A stretch of 64,000 bases of DNA. Source: Ischnura elegans. Taxonomy: Eukaryota > Arthropoda > Insecta > Odonata > Coenagrionidae. A program made the position numbers and the translations under genes. The DNA lies in NCBI RefSeq assembly GCF_921293095.1, contig NC_060254.1, positions 110,818,917 to 110,882,916 of the forward strand, given 5' to 3'. Every line of letters begins with the position of its first letter. Within the stretch, counting starts at the first letter, position 1. The notes below the pieces were generated by a model, which had not been told where the DNA came from, made no database searches, and saw only the letters and a list, made by a program, of their open reading frames with translations. This document shows, piece after piece, positions 63,736 through 64,000 of this stretch.

Positions 63736-64000
63736 TATGCCTTCAATATACTATCAAAATCAATTTTTTTGTATTCTTTTGTCTTGCATATACCCTGGCC
63801 TCCAATTGCGATAGCTTCCTGGCACCAATCAGTTGTTTCGGAATCCTCCTTGCCAATCTCCCCAAACGCTTAGCTTCTGATTTCCAATCGTTCAGTTCTC
63901 AGACTTTTTTCCTCAAAATGAAAAATCGCTGGTGGCTAAAGGATACTCCAGAAGATCTTCAAGGTTCCAGGCATTGATGATTGAATGCTTGATCCTTGAC
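63736..64000. other. no feature recognised
   Basis: An 87-codon frame at 63714-63977 has a hydrophobic N-terminal half but no known motif and starts inside the SINE; it is probably chance. Confidence 0.35.

Overview
This window is eukaryotic, AT-rich and very densely packed with transposable elements. It most likely comes from an arthropod, possibly an insect; I cannot place it more precisely. The evidence is one intron-containing secreted C-type lectin gene with a TATA box and an arthropod-style TCAGT initiator, together with CR1-type LINEs whose ORF1 carries a PHD finger or an SGNH-esterase domain, RTE remnants, Tx1-like LINEs, piggyBac, Penelope-like, BEL/Pao and Helentron-like fragments, and hAT-like MITEs. 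I see no bacterial genes, CRISPR array, rRNA or intact tRNA gene.

Layout. 0-5 kb: RTE LINE remnants, one split by younger DNA, and two snap-back repeats. 5-9.8 kb: AT-rich sequence with nothing I recognise. 9.8-14 kb: 3' ends of a CR1-like family (CR1-A), a hairpin, a short tandem repeat and an hAT-like MITE with an 8-bp target duplication. 14.2-18.7 kb: a CR1-like LINE on the minus strand (CR1-P) with two uninterrupted ORFs. 18.8-22.3 kb: CR1-B 3' ends arranged tail to tail, then a 2.36-kb composite inverted repeat holding a BEL/Pao integrase tail. 23.8-28 kb: a snap-back element, nested repeats, tRNA-like SINE pieces, a Penelope-type terminal motif, a long palindrome and an RTE tail. 30.3-41.6 kb: the C-type lectin gene on the minus strand. 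Its introns hold a decayed piggyBac element, a Penelope-like C-terminus and a nearly full-length CR1-A LINE. 43-53 kb: MITEs, a Helentron-like endonuclease remnant, dispersed repeats and a decayed CR1-P copy. 54.7-55.2 kb: a decayed CR1-B copy. 56-63.7 kb: two diverged Tx1-like LINEs arranged head to head, each ending at its 3' side in the same tRNA-like SINE sequence.

The only convincing host gene is the lectin, with a signal-peptide exon, a CTLD N-half exon and a CTLD C-half exon. Splice phases agree where they can be read, but the donor of exon 2 is not clear. Everything else is selfish DNA. Three patterns tie it together: the Tx1/tRNA-like SINE junctions, five snap-back or terminal repeats sharing a TGANGA-stem-GAAAC core like that of hammerhead ribozymes in Penelope-like elements, and several nested insertions that allow relative dating.
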